Notes under the pieces: generated by a model
The model's database searches: none
What the model was told of the DNA's origin: nothing
The model's input: only the letters and a program-made list of their open reading frames with translations
In this document: piece after piece, positions 8,777 to 17,582 of the stretch
Position numbering within the stretch: position 1 is the stretch's first letter
How the letters are laid out: each line of letters starts with the position of its first letter
Made by a program: the position numbers and the translations under genes
Source: Emticicia agri
GTDB taxonomy: Bacteria; Bacteroidota; Bacteroidia; Cytophagales; Spirosomataceae
DNA length: 55,109 nt
Assembly (NCBI GenBank): GCA_945860265.1
Contig: CAMAQF010000016.1
Coordinates: 1 to 55,109 of the forward strand
Direction of reading: 5' to 3'

Positions 8777-10453
8777 ATGAAATCCCTAAGACTATTATTT
8801 TTTAGCAGTTTTTTGCTACTAATTTCCTGTAATCAAAGTAAATACAACATCATCATCAAAAACGGGCTTATATTTGATGGCAATGGCACAAGTCCAATTT
8901 TAGCCGACATTGCCTTAAAAAATGATACGATTGCTTTTATTGGCAACCTAAGTTTTTACTCCGATGCCAAAGAAGTAATTGATGCCAAAGGCATGGCGGT
9001 TGCCCCAGGTTTTGTAAATATGTTGAGCTGGAGTACAGAAAGTTTGATAGAAGATGGTCGTTCGATGGGTGAAATAATGCAAGGTGTAACACTCGAAGTG
9101 ATGGGCGAAGGGAATTCGATGGGGCCTATAAGAGAGGAAATGAAGGCAGATGCTACAAAATCTCAAGGCAATATTAAATACGACATTCCGTGGAAAACAC
9201 TGGGCGAATATCTTTCATATTTAGAAAAACGAGGGGTTTCGACCAATGTGGCTTCGTTTGTTGGGGCTTCGACAGTTAGAGCAATGGAACTAGGCTACGC
9301 TAAGCGTCCGCCAAAGCCAGACGAACTCGCACGTATGAAAAAGCACGTAAAACTGGCTATGGAAGAAGGTGCAATGGGTGTGGCTTCGGCGTTGATTTAT
9401 ACGCCTGGCACTTACGCCAACACACACGAACTCATTGAATTATCGAAAGTAGCTTCCGAATATGGTGGTACCTATATTTCACATTTAAGAAGTGAAGGAA
9501 ATCGCCTCGAAGAAGCTGTTAATGAGTTAATTACGATTGCCAAAGAAGCCAATATTCACGCCGAAATTTATCATTTGAAGGCAGCAGGTAAAGACAATTG
9601 GTATAAAATAAATAAAGTAATAACCAAGATAGATAGTGCCATAAAAGTAGGCATTAATATTACAGCAGATATGTACAACTATATTGCTGGAGCAACTGGA
9701 CTTGATGCTGCCATGCCACCGTGGGTCCAAGAAGGGGGCTTCGATCAATGGAGAAGAAGGCTAAAATCTTGCACAATCAGAGAGCAAGTCGGGCGTGAAA
9801 TGAATTCAGCCCAAAATGACTGGGAAAATTTATGTTTAGCTGCGGGGGCAGATAAAACACTTCTGATTGGTTTTAAACAAGATTCGCTCAGAAAGTATAT
9901 TGGCAAGACATTGGCAGAAGTTGCAGAAATCAAGAAAAAAACTTGGTATGAAACCGCAATGGATCTTGTAGTTTCGGATGGCTCGCGAGTTGATGTAGTT
10001 TATTTATTGATGAGCGAAGAAAATGTAAAAAAACAAATTCAATTACCTTATATGAGTTTTTGCTCTGATGCAGCCTCGATGAACCCTTCGGGAGTCTTTT
10101 TGAAAGCAAGCAATCATCCAAGAGCTTATGGAAACTTTGCACGACTTTTGGGTAAATACGTTCGTGAAGAAAAAGTAATTACGTTACAAGAGGCAATTAG
10201 AAAACTCACATCGTTGCCTTGTGATAACCTCAAGATACAGAAACGTGGCCGTTTGGCAGTTGGTAATTTTGCCGATATTGTGATTTTTGACCCTAATAAA
10301 ATTCAAGATAAAGCAACTTTCGAGAAACCACATCAGCTTTCAGAAGGAATGCTTCATGTGTTTGTCAATGGAAAGCAAGTTGTGAAAAACGGCCAACATA
10401 CTGGCGTAAAATCAGGTAAATTTGTAAAAGGACCAGGCTGGAAAATTGAATAA
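8777..10453 (+). CDS. Amidohydrolase lipoprotein, N-acyl-D-amino-acid deacylase family, altered metal site
   Basis: A 558-aa predicted lipoprotein: the signal peptide ends in L-L-L-I-S-C. The in-frame TTG at 8762 is rejected in favour of the ATG because the lipoprotein signal begins there. The body matches D-aminoacylase-type amidohydrolases: I-I-K-N-G-L-I-F-D-G-x-G, I-D-A-K-G-M, P-G-F, I-S-H-L-R-S-E-G, Y-H-L-K-A-A-G and S-D-A near 430. The first metal motif differs. The usual P-G-F-I-D-x-H-x-H reads P-G-F-V-N-M-L-S-W, and the usual G-N-C-G zinc-cysteine segment reads G-E-G-N. Two His and the late Asp are kept. It may be a mononuclear enzyme of changed specificity, or inactive. Confidence 0.85.
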   Translation: MKSLRLLFFSSFLLLISCNQSKYNIIIKNGLIFDGNGTSPILADIALKNDTIAFIGNLSFYSDAKEVIDAKGMAVAPGFVNMLSWSTESLIEDGRSMGEIMQGVTLEVMGEGNSMGPIREEMKADATKSQGNIKYDIPWKTLGEYLSYLEKRGVSTNVASFVGASTVRAMELGYAKRPPKPDELARMKKHVKLAMEEGAMGVASALIYTPGTYANTHELIELSKVASEYGGTYISHLRSEGNRLEEAVNELITIAKEANIHAEIYHLKAAGKDNWYKINKVITKIDSAIKVGINITADMYNYIAGATGLDAAMPPWVQEGGFDQWRRRLKSCTIREQVGREMNSAQNDWENLCLAAGADKTLLIGFKQDSLRKYIGKTLAEVAEIKKKTWYETAMDLVVSDGSRVDVVYLLMSEENVKKQIQLPYMSFCSDAASMNPSGVFLKASNHPRAYGNFARLLGKYVREEKVITLQEAIRKLTSLPCDNLKIQKRGRLAVGNFADIVIFDPNKIQDKATFEKPHQLSEGMLHVFVNGKQVVKNGQHTGVKSGKFVKGPGWKIE

Positions 10454-10470
10454 AAAAATAGTTTTTGTAC

Positions 10471-10508
10471 AAAAAAAGATGAACCTGCAAGCAGATTCAT
10501 CTTTTTTT
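10471..10508. terminator. Bidirectional terminator between convergent genes
   Basis: A 13-bp A/T-flanked stem (AAAAAAAGATGAA at 10471-10483 against 10496-10508) with a short inner TGC/GCA pair lies between the amidohydrolase stop and the stop of the LEA-like gene. A T-run follows on both strands. Confidence 0.8.
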
Positions 10509-10521
10509 TGTGATTTTGATA

Positions 10522-11028
10522 TTATTTACCACCAAATAGATTACTCCAAAAACCTTTAGCTTTTTGAGTAACTTCGGCCATTGTTTCACTTGCTTCATTG
10601 GCTAATTCTTGGGCTTTTGCTTTGGCTGCATCTACTGCTTCGGACGCATCGGTTTTTAAGTCTTCGAATTTTTCGGCTGCTTCTGCTTTCATAGCATCAA
10701 CATTTTCACTTTTCATAAATTCCGTTGCTTTTGCTTTCAAGTTATCAACCGTAGCTGAGGCTTCTGCTGCAAATTCTTGTGCTTTTGCTTTTGCGGCTTC
10801 TACTGCTTCTGTTGCCTCTTCTTTCAAATCAGCAATTTTTTCAGTCGCTTGTGCTTTTACTTCATTAATTTTCTCTTCACTAATTAGCTCCGATGCTTTT
10901 GCTTTCAAATCATCAATTGCCTCGGTAGCCTCAGCTTTCAAATCTGTTAATTTATCAGTAACTGCATGTACTGCTTGTTCAGCTATTTCGGTTGCTTTAT
11001 CGGTTACACTTTTTTCGTTCTCTGCCAT
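10522..11028 (-). CDS. LEA-like/apolipoprotein-like amphipathic helical protein
   Basis: A 168-aa protein made almost wholly of Ala, Lys, Glu, Asp and Thr, with 11-residue periodicity (for example D-L-K-A-E-A-T-E-A-I-D and A-A-K-A-K-A-Q-E-L-A). There are no cysteines and no signal peptide. Two blocks of about 60 residues are near copies: E-A-V-E-A-A-K-A-K-A-Q-E-F-A and E-A-V-D-A-A-K-A-K-A-Q-E-L-A. The C-terminus ends G-F-W-S-N-L-F-G-G-K, a short hydrophobic anchor-like tail. This resembles group 3 LEA or YtxH-type stress proteins that coat membranes or protect proteins during drying or cold. The role is inferred from composition only. Confidence 0.75.
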   Translation of the reverse strand: MAENEKSVTDKATEIAEQAVHAVTDKLTDLKAEATEAIDDLKAKASELISEEKINEVKAQATEKIADLKEEATEAVEAAKAKAQEFAAEASATVDNLKAKATEFMKSENVDAMKAEAAEKFEDLKTDASEAVDAAKAKAQELANEASETMAEVTQKAKGFWSNLFGGK

Positions 11029-11069
11029 AATAATTTTAAGATTAAAGATAAGACTTTTTAGTATTTATG

Positions 11070-11096
11070 CAAAAATACAATTTTTGTTCATACAAA
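11070..11096 (-). promoter_or_regulatory. Candidate promoter of the LEA-like gene
   Basis: Minus-strand TATTTTTG (11077-11070) matches the Bacteroidota -7 box, about 40 bases before the ATG. A TTTG (11096-11093) lies 15 bases further upstream, shorter than the usual spacing of about 19. Confidence 0.35.
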
Positions 11097-11242
11097 TAAA
11101 ATCTAAACAAACTAAATTTAAGCTTTTGCAGTGTTTTTTTATTGTTAATCTTCTTAAAATACGATGATTTTTATTTTTTTTAGACTTAGACAACTTTTAC
11201 AGGTACTTTTTCGTAGTAATATAATAGAACAATTTGGCACTC

Positions 11243-13684
11243 ATGATAAAAAAAAGAGACTTACTTTTGGTATTCTTAGTTGTTTTAAGTCAAACGACTT
11301 TTGCCCAGCGAACATTTACAATCAGTGGCTACGTGCGTGAAAAAGGTAGTCAAGAGCAACTCAACGGTGTAAACGTTTATGTGCCGAATAGCACTTTAGG
11401 AACTAGCAGCAATAACTACGGTTTTTATTCGATAACACTACCTGCCGACGAAGCCACTACTTTGGTCTTTTCATTTGTAGGTTATGAACGTATCGATAAA
11501 ATATTCGTTCTTAATAAAAATTTGGAAATGAATATTGAGTTGGTGTCGGCCAATCAACTCAGTGAAGTTGTGGTATCATCAAAACGCCAAGCAGAACGAG
11601 TGAGTGAATCGGTTGAGATGAGTAAGATTGATATTCCAATAAATCAAATAAAGAAAATTCCTGCTTTTATGGGCGAAAAAGATGTCTTGAAGGTGCTTCA
11701 ACTCATGCCAGGCGTACAAAAAGGCTCGGAGGGACAATCAGGAATTTATGTGCGTGGTGGAGGCCCTGACCAAAATCTAATAATTTTAGATGATGCAGTA
11801 GTTTATAACGCCAGTCATCTTTTTGGGTTTTTCTCTGTTTTTAATGGTGATGCCCTCAAAAGTGTTGAACTCACCAAAGGCGGTTTTCCTGCTCGATTTG
11901 GTGGACGACTTTCATCAGTTATTGAAATGAACATGAAAGAAGGAAACAAAGAAAAACTGCACGGAGAAGGCGGAATCGGACTAATTTCTTCAAGATTAAC
12001 TCTCGAAGGACCGATTAAATCAAAAAAACAAAAGACTACTAAATCATCATTTATTGTTTCAGCTCGACGAACTTATCTTGATATTGTGGCGGCTCCGTTC
12101 ATTAAAGTCTCGCAAAAAGACGATATCGAAAAAACTACTGGCGGTTATTATTTTTATGATTTGAACGCTAAAATAAATTATGATTTCGGACAAAAAGATA
12201 AGCTGTATTTGAGTGGCTATTTTGGCAAAGATAAATTTAGTACCAATACAGTCAGTCCCGAAAGCACTTCATCAAACGGACTGAATTGGGGCAACGAAAC
12301 TGCCACTTTGCGTTGGAATCACCTATTTTCTCAGAAACTTTTTGGTAACTTATCGCTCATTTATAGTCGTTATCGATTCAATATAAATTCGGTAGTTAAT
12401 TCTCTTGACCTTAATAACAATACAAATTCGACATATAATTTAGATTATAAATCGGGTATCAGAGACTATGCCATCAAATATGATTTCGATTTTTTTCCAG
12501 CCCCAAAACACGCCCTAAAATTTGGTATGCAGTCAACTTTTCATCGGTTTACCCCGAGTGCAGTTGTGCTACAAGACTCAGATGTTAATCGTTTTGAAAA
12601 CAGAATTGACAATATCGACGTCGTAGAATCGGGTATTTATGCCGAAGACGTTTGGCAAGCAAGCAGTCGACTAAAAATGAATGCAGGCCTCCGACTCAGC
12701 AATTATCAAGTTTCGGGAGTAAGTTATATACGTCCAGAACCTCGTTTGGCGGCGGCTTACAAACTGAGCAACGATTTGGCTTTCAAGGCGTCCTACGCTT
12801 TGATGAACCAATATGTCCATTTACTTACCAATACGGGCATTGGTTTACCAACAGACCTTTGGGTGCCAACCACCGAGAATGTTGCTCCACAACAATCGCA
12901 ACAAGTGGCGGCAGGTTTTGCCAAAGATTTTGATAAAAAAGGCTTAACGCTGACCATCGAAGGCTATTATAAAAAAATGAATAACCTCATTAATTATAAA
13001 GAAGGTGCGAGTTTTTTGCTTTTGAATGACCCAACTTCAAACAACCGAGTACGTTGGGAAGATAACGTAACGGTTGGTGGTGGATACTCTTACGGAGCGG
13101 AGTTTTTATTGCAGAAAAAAGTCGGAAAGTTTTCGGGCTGGGCGGGCTACACGCTTTCGTGGACTAAATGGCAATTTGACGAACTAAATTTTGGCAAAGA
13201 GTTTTTTCCTCGATACGACCGCCGAAACGATATTTCATTAGTAGGAATTTATGATATAAAACCGAATATTACGATTTCTGCCGTTTGGGTTTTCGGTACG
13301 GGAAACGCTCTTACTTTACCGCTTTCGAGGTATAACGGTTATAGCAATTTCAATACGCGTTTCGGGGCAAATAATGCTGTCAATAACACTTCAACGCCAG
13401 TGAGTCCACTTTTTGCGGGAAGAGCCGTGCAGGAGTATGGCGAGAAAAACACCTTCCGTGCCGAGCCATATCATCGACTTGATTTAGGCGTTCAGTTCAG
13501 CAAAAAGAAACGCTATCACGAACGCACTTGGGAAATTAGCATTTATAATGCCTACAATCGAAAAAATCCGTTTTTCTATCAACTTAACACGAAAACTGAT
13601 GCTAATAACCAAATTATCAATATCTTACAACGATATTCAATCTTTCCGATTATTCCATCGTTTAGTTATAATTTTAAGTTTTAA
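11243..13684 (+). CDS. TonB-dependent receptor with carboxypeptidase-regulatory-like domain
   Basis: An outer-membrane transporter of 813 aa. It has a signal peptide (cleavage near T-T-F-A-Q), an N-terminal Ig-like carboxypeptidase-regulatory domain (about 22-105, I-S-G-Y-V-R-E-K-G-S-Q-E-Q-L-N-G), a plug domain (L-Q-L-M-P-G-V-Q-K-G then Y-V-R-G-G-G-P-D-Q-N) and a C-terminal beta-barrel rich in alternating aromatic strands. The last residue is Phe in K-F, typical of BAM substrates. The ATG is preferred over an in-frame TTG three codons earlier. The DUF4249 lipoprotein gene 56 bases downstream is its usual partner in Bacteroidota. The ligand is unknown; no SusD is present, so polysaccharide import by a Sus system is not supported. 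Confidence 0.92.
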   Translation: MIKKRDLLLVFLVVLSQTTFAQRTFTISGYVREKGSQEQLNGVNVYVPNSTLGTSSNNYGFYSITLPADEATTLVFSFVGYERIDKIFVLNKNLEMNIELVSANQLSEVVVSSKRQAERVSESVEMSKIDIPINQIKKIPAFMGEKDVLKVLQLMPGVQKGSEGQSGIYVRGGGPDQNLIILDDAVVYNASHLFGFFSVFNGDALKSVELTKGGFPARFGGRLSSVIEMNMKEGNKEKLHGEGGIGLISSRLTLEGPIKSKKQKTTKSSFIVSARRTYLDIVAAPFIKVSQKDDIEKTTGGYYFYDLNAKINYDFGQKDKLYLSGYFGKDKFSTNTVSPESTSSNGLNWGNETATLRWNHLFSQKLFGNLSLIYSRYRFNINSVVNSLDLNNNTNSTYNLDYKSGIRDYAIKYDFDFFPAPKHALKFGMQSTFHRFTPSAVVLQDSDVNRFENRIDNIDVVESGIYAEDVWQASSRLKMNAGLRLSNYQVSGVSYIRPEPRLAAAYKLSNDLAFKASYALMNQYVHLLTNTGIGLPTDLWVPTTENVAPQQSQQVAAGFAKDFDKKGLTLTIEGYYKKMNNLINYKEGASFLLLNDPTSNNRVRWEDNVTVGGGYSYGAEFLLQKKVGKFSGWAGYTLSWTKWQFDELNFGKEFFPRYDRRNDISLVGIYDIKPNITISAVWVFGTGNALTLPLSRYNGYSNFNTRFGANNAVNNTSTPVSPLFAGRAVQEYGEKNTFRAEPYHRLDLGVQFSKKKRYHERTWEISIYNAYNRKNPFFYQLNTKTDANNQIINILQRYSIFPIIPSFSYNFKF

Positions 13685-13690
13685 GCCACA

Positions 13691-13725
13691 ACCAGCCCCA
13701 TCCCTAGCCCATATAGGGGAGTTAA
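13691..13725. repeat. Short intergenic palindromic element
   Basis: The gap between the TonB receptor and DUF4249 genes holds CCCTA (13702-13706) and TAGGG (13714-13718) as inverted arms within a C-rich then G-rich stretch. This is unlike the AT-rich surroundings. It may be one of the short repeated palindromes scattered in this genome; copy number cannot be judged here. Confidence 0.35.
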
Positions 13726-13740
13726 TAAATTTTTGTAAAT

Positions 13741-14670
13741 ATGAAAAAAATATTTTTATATAGTTCCATTATAATTAGTCAATTATACCTGTTTTCTTGT
13801 GAAAGTTTAGTAGAAGAAATAGACCCTTCTTTTTTGCCCGAAACTGATTCTAAACTTGTGGTAGCTTGCTTCATTTCTCCTCAGGATACTGTTTTGGCAG
13901 CCAAAGTCACCGAAACAAAATTGCTCATCGGCAGCACCGGTGATATAAAAGACGACATTTTGAATGCATCCGTAAGTTTATCTGATGGAAGTAAAACAAT
14001 TCAGTTGATTTATAATGTGAAGTTGGGGTATTACCGTGCTTTGCCTGCGGCTTTACCGATTTTGGTAGGGAAAACTTATACCGTTTCTGTAAGCACTCCT
14101 GATGGTAGAAAAGTAGATGCAACAACTACAATTCCGAAGTCAATAGACATTAAAGAAGTAAAAATAGATTCAACAAAGGTGAATGATTTTCAGCAAGGAA
14201 ACTCAGTGACAAACACAGAATATGATGTAAAAGTGATTTGGCAAGATAAAGCGGCCGAAACAAATTATTATCGAGCTCTTGGTGAATTTATTGTTATTTA
14301 TGGAATTCCTGACCCAAAGAATGTGAAAAATATCATTTATACACCAATTTCTACAATCGTTGATTTACGTACTATTGATGACAAGAATATGGATGGTCAG
14401 CTACTTTCATTGAATAGGAACTATTTAGCAACTAATATTGGAGCAAATAATCAAGGTCAACAAATAGACAGAAGTAAAAGCCTAAATAAAATAAAAGTTG
14501 GCTTATTTCAGACCGATATTCATTATTACAATTATCATACATCGCTCCGCCGTCAACGAGAAAACAATAATCCATTTGCTGAGCCTGTACTACTTTACAC
14601 CAATATCAAAGGAGGCTTTGGCTGTTTTGGTTCTTATAATGCTACTTGGCAGGAGTTTAAATCGAAATAA
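13741..14670 (+). CDS. DUF4249 family lipoprotein
   Basis: A 309-aa predicted lipoprotein: signal peptide with lipobox L-F-S-C-E near residue 20. The sequence following it (L-V-V-A-C-F-I-S-P-Q-D-T) and the later V-G-K-T-Y-T-V-S-V-S-T-P-D-G-R-K match DUF4249, a family of Ig/Sus-like surface lipoproteins found beside TonB-dependent receptors in Bacteroidota. It sits 56 bases after such a receptor and is almost certainly co-transcribed with it. The likely role is a surface-exposed accessory or ligand-capturing subunit, inferred from context. Confidence 0.88.
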   Translation: MKKIFLYSSIIISQLYLFSCESLVEEIDPSFLPETDSKLVVACFISPQDTVLAAKVTETKLLIGSTGDIKDDILNASVSLSDGSKTIQLIYNVKLGYYRALPAALPILVGKTYTVSVSTPDGRKVDATTTIPKSIDIKEVKIDSTKVNDFQQGNSVTNTEYDVKVIWQDKAAETNYYRALGEFIVIYGIPDPKNVKNIIYTPISTIVDLRTIDDKNMDGQLLSLNRNYLATNIGANNQGQQIDRSKSLNKIKVGLFQTDIHYYNYHTSLRRQRENNNPFAEPVLLYTNIKGGFGCFGSYNATWQEFKSK

Positions 14671-14777
14671 AAAGAGCTGCCAAAATAGTCTTGTCGCTTA
14701 TTTACTGTTGAATGTTTGCAGTACATAAAATTATTAAAAAAGCATTTATCATTAAGCATAGAACATTAATAATTACA

Positions 14778-16998
14778 TTAAAACTGCTTTAAATAGCTAA
14801 TTTTTGCAATTATATGGTTTTCTTTTTCGTAACGAATATCACTTGGCTCGCTTACATTATTAAATCCTCGATTATTGAAAACCACATAGACATAAGACAA
14901 TGGTTGATACTCCCATGATAAACGAATATTATAGTTTTTAGAGTAGTTCTCCGAATTTTGCTGATAAAATCCAATCAATTGTACTCTTGGATTTAAGGCA
15001 AATCGACCTTCGATTGAGTATAAATCAACATTTACTTTGTCTATACCCGTACCAACACTTTTGAAACCATTGCGATTATAACGTCCAACGACCGAAATAT
15101 GCGGAATTGGTGCGAATTGTAATTTTATATCAGTTGAACTGAGTTTTCCGTCGAAATACGTTCCCCAACTGTGGTCAACTATTACATTTACGATTTTTGA
15201 AGGGTCGGAACTTGTAAAAATTTGGTGGCGAACATAATTATAATCTCCCATAGGAATTGACACTCCAAGTGGCTCGAAAGGCTCAGTTAAACGTTGAAAA
15301 GTTGGATTAACCAAATACCCAAAAAAGCCGCCATTCTGAAAGTTAAACCAAATAGGATTGATATTAATTTGGCGTTCAATCAACTGCCCTGTTGAGGCTT
15401 GGTGATAAAACTCCGTCATAATTCCAGGCTCAAATGCTCTTACGTATTTTTTCGGAAGCCATTTTCCACGACTATAGATAAAAACCCCTGGCGTAGTGCC
15501 AATCACATCGGTACGAGAAACAAAACCCATTTCTGGATTGAAATTCTTCGTAACAACCGACTGCGTCCACCATACTTTAAATTGATTATTAGTGAAAAAA
15601 TACTGAGCCATACCCGAAAATCCCTGCTGACCAGTATTCGTTGTTTTTGAATAAGAGGCCATTGTATTGACCGAATGCGACTGATTTAAACGAAAAAACC
15701 CATCAACTGTTCCTACGATATTTGAACCATCCAGGCGATTTTTAACGGTTAAAAGACCACCTATGCGACTTTGTTCACCGAAGTTTTCGGAAAAACGTCC
15801 TACAAAAAAGTTTGTAGCGGGTGTATTTCCTACTCCACGCTGACGCATTGCAATTAGACCAAAATTTCTCTTCAATGAACGATATACAAAACGCCCACCT
15901 GCATCAATCGGAATAGGCCGATTATTATCATCTAAGCCAATTCTTCTACTAAAAAATGGTTGTACACGCATTGTTCCGCCCGAAAAGTCTTGATTTGGCC
16001 CTACTCCTACGCCAAAAAGTGAAGCATTTTCAAGAAAAAACTGACGTCGTTCAGGAAAAAACACCGAAAACCGAGTAACATTATTTACTTGTCGGTCGGC
16101 ATCGGCTTGGGCAAAATCAGTGTTTGTAGTAAGGTCTAAAACAGCATTTGAGTTGATTGCCCATTTAAGCTCTCCACCTAATTTAAAATTTGTTTCGGTA
16201 GGTTTCGGCACTTTTTGACCACTAAATTGGTCATAAGAAGTCAAAAAATAAGGTTGAATTCGAACATTGGGCGATGGCGAAGGAGGTTGAAGGTTTTTCA
16301 ATTCACCCGCATAAGTCATACGTAAACTAGAAAAAATACGAGGATACGGCGAAAATGCCGTCTGTTCATTGCTCATTCGGCGACTACGAAAAACATTGAA
16401 TCCCCACGTATGTAAGCTATCAGTTGTTTTTGGATAACGCAGTGTTTGCCACGGAATTGCCATTTCTGCTACCCAACCAGAATCGGTTCGAGAAGTACGT
16501 ACACGCCAAAGCCCATCCCAATCCACATCATAGTAAAGATCATCGAGCGAAAGTAAATCTCGCTGTACGCCATAAGGATTTGTTACTAAAACCATCGCAT
16601 TGCGTTTATCATTAAAGCCCATCGAACGATAATGCCACCATATCATGCTGACGAAAGCTAAAATCACGCTTAAAATCAGTAGCACGAATGGCTTTTTTGC
16701 CCAAAGAATCTTTAGCAAAAATGCCAAAATACAAATATTGTTTATTGTAAAGCACCTTGACTTCGGTATCTTGCGTAGGTTTTTTACCTTGAAATGGTTC
16801 GATTTGAGTAAACCCTGAGGTTGGTTTTACTTTTCGCCATTCGGCATCATTCATAATCCCATCAATGCGAAGAGAAGACCTAATCTGTAAGGCTTCAATT
16901 TTTTTCTTGATTGAATCTGGTTCAAAAATATTAGCATCTTGAGCAAAGGTTACGGAAGTGCTGGCTATTAAAGAAAAGAGGAGTAATTTTTTTATCAT
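14778..16998 (-). pseudogene. DUF5916/CBM9-like outer-membrane protein gene, interrupted by a +1 frameshift
   Basis: The first frame (16998 to the TAA at 16614-16612) encodes a signal peptide and a CBM9-like domain ending M-V-A-L-S-F-D-G-L-stop. The second frame continues from the same point with G-F-N-D-K-R-N-A-M-V-L and runs about 613 residues to 14778 through a DUF5916 beta-barrel region. Joined, the product is about 739 aa, the usual length of the family. The junction reads GAT GGG CTT TAA; removing one G restores S-F-D-G-F-N-D-K-R. It is therefore a single-base insertion, a sequencing error, or possibly +1 recoding at CTT-TAA. The rest of the gene is not degraded, so any inactivation is recent. 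The family is thought to sit in the outer membrane; substrate unknown. Confidence 0.85.
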
Positions 16999-17019
16999 TT
17001 GTGGTGAGCTTTTTCAATA

Positions 17020-17027
17020 CAAAACTA
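17020..17027 (-). promoter_or_regulatory. Possible -7 box of the DUF5916 gene
   Basis: Minus-strand TAGTTTTG at 17027-17020 fits TAnnTTTG and lies 22 bases before the ATG at 16998. No well-placed TTTG was found upstream, so this is weak. Confidence 0.3.
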
Positions 17028-17065
17028 ATTAAAAAATTTAATCTGAATTTTATTGTTGTAGCAAA

Positions 17066-17095
17066 TGTTTCTCATTAAGCAATTTTATAATTTTG
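17066..17095 (+). promoter_or_regulatory. Candidate promoter of the panD gene cluster
   Basis: TAATTTTG at 17088-17095 matches the -7 consensus and lies about 85 bases before the panD ATG. A partial -33 element (TGTTT at 17066-17070) is 17 bases upstream. Confidence 0.4.
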
Positions 17096-17180
17096 CATAC
17101 AGTTTGAAGATTTAAAATCTAGTCATCGCCCAGGCGAACCCGTCGTAAATCGTAATTCATTTAATCGTTAATTAATACAA

Positions 17181-17531
17181 ATGTTAGTCAATATTTTCAA
17201 ATCAAAAATCCACCGAGTGAAGGTAACTCAAGCCGAACTCAATTACGTAGGAAGTATCACAATCGACGAAGATTTGCTTGATGCAGCAGGAATTGTAGAA
17301 AATGAGCGAGTGCAAGTAGTAAACAATAATAACGGTGAGCGTTTGGAAACTTACGCTATCAAAGGTAAACGTGGCTCTGGTATTATCTGCCTCAATGGAG
17401 CAGCGGCTCGTAAAGCCGAAGTGGGCGACATCGTGATTATTATTTCATACGGCTGGATGACCCAAGAAGAAGTAAAAGTCCACAAACCTATGATTGTTTT
17501 TCCAGACGAGAATAACCAAGTAGTGAAGTAA
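17181..17531 (+). CDS. panD: Aspartate 1-decarboxylase
   Basis: A 116-aa proenzyme converting L-aspartate to beta-alanine for pantothenate and coenzyme A. The self-processing site G24-S25 (Y-V-G-S-I-T-I-D) that yields the pyruvoyl group is intact. Other family segments are K-S-K-I-H-R near the start, the active-site region E-N-E-R-V-Q-V-V-N, and N-G-A-A-A-R. Length is typical. It heads a plus-strand cluster with a flippase-like gene, heptose-phosphate adenylyltransferase and YugP; the functional link to those genes is unclear. Confidence 0.95.
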   Translation: MLVNIFKSKIHRVKVTQAELNYVGSITIDEDLLDAAGIVENERVQVVNNNNGERLETYAIKGKRGSGIICLNGAAARKAEVGDIVIIISYGWMTQEEVKVHKPMIVFPDENNQVVK

Positions 17532-17539
17532 TTTGTGGA

Positions 17540-17557
17540 GCGATTCTACAGAATCGC
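17540..17557. repeat. Short perfect palindrome between panD and the next gene
   Basis: GCGATTCT (17540-17547) and AGAATCGC (17550-17557) are perfect 8-bp arms around a 2-nt centre, 8 bases after the panD stop. It is GC-richer than its surroundings and has no T-run, so it looks more like a REP-type palindrome than a terminator. Confidence 0.5.
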
Positions 17558-17582
17558 AGTAGTAAAACAAAACCTCTTTTTA

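Noticed and set aside
10598-11167. 189-aa plus-strand frame opposite the LEA-like gene
   Set aside because: It is the low-complexity antisense reading of an Ala/Lys/Glu-rich gene. The minus-strand frame has a normal start, a terminator and a family-like repeat.
16612-16727. N-terminal membrane segment of the second half of the DUF5916 gene
   Set aside because: The residues from 16727 to about 16623 are an out-of-frame reading of the upstream half. The hydrophobic stretch is an artefact of the frameshift.
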